A program made the translations under genes and the position numbers. From NCBI GenBank assembly GCA_913020095.1, contig CAJWAH010000005.1, positions 1-19,803 on the forward strand: 19,803 bases of DNA. The letters run 5' to 3'. The DNA is from an uncultured Synechococcus sp. (GTDB taxonomy: Bacteria; Cyanobacteriota; Cyanobacteriia; PCC-6307; Cyanobiaceae). The notes under the pieces were generated by a model. The model had not been told where the DNA came from and ran no database searches. It saw only the letters and a program-made list of their open reading frames with translations. Position 1 is the stretch's first letter. Each line of letters starts with the position of its first letter. Below are positions 17,003-19,803 of this stretch, one piece after another.

Positions 17003-17761
17003 TCAGGATTCTGCAGCAAGCCCGGCTCCAAAGAGGGGCTCCTGGCGCGGTGAGCTCACCAACTCCTTCAGTTGCCTGACGGCTTCTTGCAGGCCAACGG
17101 CCATGGCGCGGGCCATCACGGTGTGGCCGATGTTGAGCTCCTCCATGCCGGGGATGGCTGCGATCGGTTCGACGTTCTGGTAGGTGAGGCCGTGTCCTGC
17201 GTTGACGCGCAAGCCCAGTTGCCGGGCCTCGGTGGTGCCCTCGATTAAGCGTGCGAGCTCAAGGGGCTGCTGGCTCCAGCTCGCCTCGGCATAGCTGCCG
17301 GTGTGCAGTTCAACCCAGCGCGCCCCACTGCGTTGGCTGGCTTGCAGTTGTGCACGCTCGGGATCCACAAACAGGCTGACCGGGATCCCGGCTCCTTGGA
17401 GTTGGCCGATTTGTCCTTGCAGCTCGGCTTCTTGGCTCACCACATCAAGGCCGCCTTCGGTGGTGACCTCCTGCCGTTTTTCCGGCACCAGGGTCACCAT
17501 GTCGGGCTTGACCGCTAGGGCGATGGTCACCATTTCAGCGGTGGCGGCCATCTCCAAATTCAGCCGCGTCCGCACGGTTTGACGCAGCAGTTCCACATCG
17601 CGGTCTTGGATGTGGCGCCGGTCTTCACGCAGATGCACCGTGATGCCGTCGGCGCCGCCCAATTCGGCCAGCAACGCCAAATTCACAGGGTCTGGTTCCA
17701 CGGTTCGGCGGGCCTGCCGCACCGTGGCGATGTGATCCAGGTTGATGCCGAGACTGGCCAT
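17003..17761 (-). CDS. pdxJ: Pyridoxine 5'-phosphate synthase
   Basis: PdxJ condenses 3-amino-2-oxopropyl phosphate with 1-deoxyxylulose 5-phosphate to form pyridoxine 5'-phosphate, the last ring-forming step of the DXP-dependent vitamin B6 route. The 252-residue protein (usual ~240) shows the TIM-barrel signatures: [99 protein letters not shown] and [16 protein letters not shown] at 17761 is the natural start. It is divergent from plsC (58-bp gap) and precedes ycf54 by 16 bp. An extra C-terminal tail (~10 residues) is of no obvious significance. Confidence 0.96.
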   Translation of the reverse strand: MASLGINLDHIATVRQARRTVEPDPVNLALLAELGGADGITVHLREDRRHIQDRDVELLRQTVRTRLNLEMAATAEMVTIALAVKPDMVTLVPEKRQEVTTEGGLDVVSQEAELQGQIGQLQGAGIPVSLFVDPERAQLQASQRSGARWVELHTGSYAEASWSQQPLELARLIEGTTEARQLGLRVNAGHGLTYQNVEPIAAIPGMEELNIGHTVMARAMAVGLQEAVRQLKELVSSPRQEPLFGAGLAAES

Positions 17762-17819
17762 CGCAACTGCTGTCCAGCATTCAATTTAAGGAAGGCCGTC
17801 GCTCGATAAGGTCGGGACT

Positions 17820-18542
17820 ATGGCCAGCTCCAGCGATCCCATGGCAGCGAGTCGCCTGGCGCGGGCGCAGCGGCTTCGTAGCGACGTTGTGCCATGGCTC
17901 GCGCCCTTGGCGATTCTCACCACGGAAGACATCGCCTTACGGCTGTTCTTTCGTCGGATCTCCATTCTTGGCGCGGACCATTTGCCCGCCGACGGCCCGG
18001 TGCTGCTGGCACCCACCCATCGCGCCCGTTGGGATGCCTTGATCTTGCCCAAAGCGGCCGGCCGGCGCGTTAGCGGCCGCGATTGCCGCTTCATGGTCAC
18101 CACCACCGAGATGAGCGGATTGCAGGGCTGGTTTCTACGCCGTCTGGGTTGCTTTGCCATCGATCAGAGCAAGCCAGGCACCGCCAGCCTTCGCTACGCC
18201 TTGGATTTGTTGGCCGATCAGCAGCAGGTGGTGCTGTTCCCCGAGGGGCGAATCAACCGTGATGGAGCCCCCATCACCGTGGCTCCGGGATTGCCCCGTT
18301 TGGCGTCGCTGGCTCAAACCAAAGGTCTGGGTTCTGTCCCTGTGATTCCAATTGGGATTGCCTACAGCCGGCGGCTGCCCCGTTGGGGTGATTGCGCCGC
18401 GCTCTGTTTTGGTCCCCAGCTGCGCTTGGAAGGCAGTGGCAAAGCGGCGGCGTTGGCCTTGGCCGAACGCATCGAACAGGGCATGCGTTCGGCTGAGGAA
18501 GCGGCCCGCAGCTGCATCGTCGCTGGTGAAAACGAGGCCTAG
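17820..18542 (+). CDS. plsC: 1-acylglycerol-3-phosphate acyltransferase (PlsC-like)
   Basis: This is a membrane-associated acyltransferase of the PlsC/AGPAT family, which acylates lysophosphatidic acid in phospholipid and glycolipid synthesis. In 240 residues the catalytic HX4D motif is H67-RARW-D72 (APTHRARWDALI), then EMSGLQGWFLRRLGCFAID, and the substrate motif FPEGR (140-144, VVLFPEGRINRDG), followed by VPVIPIGIAY. It has N-terminal and central hydrophobic segments but no strong transmembrane helix. The start at ATG 17820 has AAGG about 9 nt upstream. It begins the + strand run after the divergent pdxJ. Specificity for acyl-ACP or acceptor cannot be read; the symbol is by family. Confidence 0.86.
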   Translation: MASSSDPMAASRLARAQRLRSDVVPWLAPLAILTTEDIALRLFFRRISILGADHLPADGPVLLAPTHRARWDALILPKAAGRRVSGRDCRFMVTTTEMSGLQGWFLRRLGCFAIDQSKPGTASLRYALDLLADQQQVVLFPEGRINRDGAPITVAPGLPRLASLAQTKGLGSVPVIPIGIAYSRRLPRWGDCAALCFGPQLRLEGSGKAAALALAERIEQGMRSAEEAARSCIVAGENEA

Positions 18543-18573
18543 ATTCCCGCCATCGCTCGGAGTTCTCAGGCCT

Positions 18574-19095
18574 ATGCGCCGTCTTCTGCTTTCGGCCAGC
18601 CTGGCCCTCCTGTTCGCCCCGGTGCCCGCGTTGGCCCAGGCTCAAACAGGCGTGCAAGAGGTTGTTGCCAACTCCAGCGGCGACACCTTCAACATCAGTG
18701 CCGTCAACGAGCTGTTGGCCCAAGGCGATGCTGAAGCCGCCAGTGGTGATCTGAGTGCTGCGATCGATTCTTACGACAAGGCCCGAAATGCGGCCCGTTC
18801 GTTGCTGTCCTTCTACCGGGATCTGAGCGGCGCCTTCCGCGGCCTCGATGCGCGAATCCCCAGGGCGATGGATGCCAAAGGCCGTGAAGCGATTCAGGCA
18901 CTGGCTTCTGCCAACCTCCGTCTGGCCGCGGCCTATCGCCGTGAAAATCAGGCTGAGGTGGCTGTGCCTCTGCTGGTGGAAGTCATCAAGTTGATGACCC
19001 CCGCCAACGAAGATGGCCGCAAGGCGTATCAGCAGCTGCTGGAGATTGGCTTTGTCTCCATCCCCTACAACGCACCTGCTCCGCGATCCAACTGA
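18574..19095 (+). CDS. Secreted helical (TPR-like) hypothetical protein
   Basis: A 173-residue protein with a clear signal peptide (MRRLLLSASLALLFAPVPAL, then AQAQ; cleavage near residue 22) and a mature helical domain. NELLAQGDAEAASGDLSAAIDSYDKARNAARSLL has the size and spacing of a tetratricopeptide helix pair. A second such pair seems present in ASANLRLAAAYRRENQAEVAVPLLVEVIKLM, followed by DGRKAYQQLLEIGFVSIP. The start at ATG 18574 is chosen over a longer frame reaching back into plsC, because the signal peptide begins here. A weak GGAG lies 11 nt upstream. It lies 31 bp after plsC. Probably periplasmic or lumenal; no function assigned. Confidence 0.78.
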   Translation: MRRLLLSASLALLFAPVPALAQAQTGVQEVVANSSGDTFNISAVNELLAQGDAEAASGDLSAAIDSYDKARNAARSLLSFYRDLSGAFRGLDARIPRAMDAKGREAIQALASANLRLAAAYRRENQAEVAVPLLVEVIKLMTPANEDGRKAYQQLLEIGFVSIPYNAPAPRSN

Positions 19096-19110
19096 TTTTC
19101 AGGGCATTTC

Positions 19111-19344
19111 ATGGTTCAACCCGATGCCGTAGCGGCGGCCATCCGCCAAGCCTTGCCTGATGCGCAGGTTCAAGTTGAAGACCTCACCGGGGGCGGTGAT
19201 CACTTGCAAGTCACCGTGGTTTCCGAGGGCTTTCGTGATCTCACACGGGTCAAACAGCATCAACTCGTTTATGGAGCCCTAAGCCAGGAGCTCGCCAGCG
19301 AGGCCATTCACGCCTTGGCCCTCTCCACCTCTTGCCCCTCGTAG
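19111..19344 (+). CDS. bolA: BolA family protein
   Basis: A 77-residue BolA-like protein: [20 protein letters not shown], then [39 protein letters not shown] and a short end. The conserved central region ([27 protein letters not shown]) is the BolA signature, with the family His in VKQHQLVY that co-ordinates the cluster shared with monothiol glutaredoxin. ATG at 19111 follows AGGG with 6-nt spacing. It lies 24 bp before grxD on the same strand, the arrangement expected for a BolA-CGFS glutaredoxin pair in iron-sulfur/iron regulation. Confidence 0.92.
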   Translation: MVQPDAVAAAIRQALPDAQVQVEDLTGGGDHLQVTVVSEGFRDLTRVKQHQLVYGALSQELASEAIHALALSTSCPS

Positions 19345-19368
19345 GGTTTCCATCTAGCCAATCCCGTT

Positions 19369-19692
19369 ATGGACGCTCAGCTCAAAAGCCGGATCGAAAC
19401 CCTGGTCGCCTCGAGCCCTGTCTTCATCTTCATGAAGGGCAGCAAGCTCATGCCCCAGTGCGGTTTCTCCAACAACGTGGTGCAAATCTTCCACTCGTTG
19501 GGAGTTCCTTTTGAAACCTTTGACGTGCTCTCCGACATGGAGATTCGTCAGGGAATCAAGGAGTTTTCCAATTGGCCCACCATCCCTCAGGTGTACCTCA
19601 ACGGTGAATTTCTGGGCGGGTCCGACATCATGATCGAGATGTACAACTCCGGTGAGCTACGCGAAACCGTGACGGTGGCCCTGGCCAGCTGA
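19369..19692 (+). CDS. grxD: CGFS monothiol glutaredoxin (Grx4/GrxD family)
   Basis: A 107-residue monothiol glutaredoxin that binds a [2Fe-2S] cluster with glutathione and delivers clusters; not a disulfide reductase. The sequence reads SSPVFIFMKGSKLMPQCGFS (CGFS active site, residues 31-34), NNVVQIFHSLGVPFETFDVL, then EFSNWPTIPQVYLNGEFLGGSDIMIEMYNSGEL, with the glutathione-binding TIPQVY and GGSDI motifs. It follows bolA directly. The ATG at 19369 is the only family-consistent start. Identity certain. Confidence 0.96.
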   Translation: MDAQLKSRIETLVASSPVFIFMKGSKLMPQCGFSNNVVQIFHSLGVPFETFDVLSDMEIRQGIKEFSNWPTIPQVYLNGEFLGGSDIMIEMYNSGELRETVTVALAS

Positions 19693-19697
19693 TCGCG

Positions 19698-19803
19698 GTG
19701 ATTGAGGTCACCCGCGGTTGCTCAGAGCAACAGATTGATGAGTTTCAGGTTCGCCAATGGCCGATCTGGATCTGTGATGCGAGCACCTTCCCTTGGCAGT
19801 ACG
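19698..19803 (+). CDS. DUF861/EutQ-type cupin protein, N-terminal fragment
   Basis: From GTG at 19698 the frame reads MIEVTRGCSEQQIDEFQVRQ, WPIWICDASTFPWQY and then leaves the window. The pattern (IEVTR..SEEQ, WPIW.CE.S.FPW.Y) matches the beginning of small cupins of the DUF861 (Cupin_3/EutQ-like) type common in cyanobacteria, which normally continue with an ETCYFLEG motif. It begins 5 nt after grxD and is probably co-transcribed. Function of the family is not established; the start codon is the only one available. Confidence 0.62.
   Translation, partial: MIEVTRGCSEQQIDEFQVRQWPIWICDASTFPWQY

Noticed and set aside
16987..17031. Longer start for Ycf54 at 17031
   Set aside because: The extra 15 residues overlap pdxJ and are not part of the family; ATG 16986 fits the known N-terminus.
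7380..18950. Scattered GCTGGTGG octamers resembling E. coli Chi
   Set aside because: The octamer is made of common leucine/valine codons in GC-rich genes and Chi of this lineage is not known; a genome-wide strand-bias count would be needed.

Overview
The window looks like a picocyanobacterial chromosome segment (marine or freshwater Synechococcus/Cyanobium type). It is GC-rich and densely packed, with many GTG/TTG starts and 4-nt gene overlaps. It carries genes of the light-independent protochlorophyllide reductase (chlN, chlB), the cyclase factor Ycf54, an LCP protein and a RecBCD operon. All calls come from reading the sequence; no database search was possible.

The left edge does not fit. 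Bases 3 to about 690 encode, on the + strand, the middle of a CASTOR/POLLUX (DMI1/SYM8)-type ion channel, a family found in plants, algae, oomycetes and some bacteria. At about 680-710 this stops and chlB begins on the opposite strand, cut at residue ~260. This is most simply an assembly or cloning chimera; a true rearrangement is less likely.

From 700 to 4371, four minus-strand genes run in transcription order: a ParB/sulfiredoxin-fold (ParBc_2-like) protein, an LCP-family envelope protein, chlN and truncated chlB. An unusually long gap of about 890 bp follows (4372-5257). It has no convincing protein gene but several inverted repeats. A small + strand ORF with a perfect AGGAGG follows it and converges on a small secreted cysteine-containing protein.

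From 16419 down to 5382 the minus strand forms a long co-directional block: recC, recB, recD, a small hypothetical gene, a mannose-6-phosphate-isomerase-type cupin, a DEAD-box RNA helicase with a DbpA-like RNA-binding tail, and the secreted protein. recC/recB and recB/recD overlap by 4 nt (GTGA, ATGA), so the three RecBCD subunits are probably translationally coupled. The helicase has a structured leader that includes a terminator-like hairpin ending just before its GTG.

On the right, a small + strand ORF converges on a pdxJ-ycf54 operon (minus). pdxJ diverges from a + strand run of plsC-like acyltransferase, a secreted helical protein, bolA, grxD (CGFS monothiol glutaredoxin) and the start of a DUF861-type cupin that runs off the window. 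BolA and CGFS glutaredoxin are known partners in iron-sulfur/iron homeostasis. No rRNA, tRNA, CRISPR array, transposase or phage gene was seen. The most unusual items are the chimeric edge, the structured helicase leader, the long structured gap and the ATG-less chlN start; no wholly new multi-gene system is evident.
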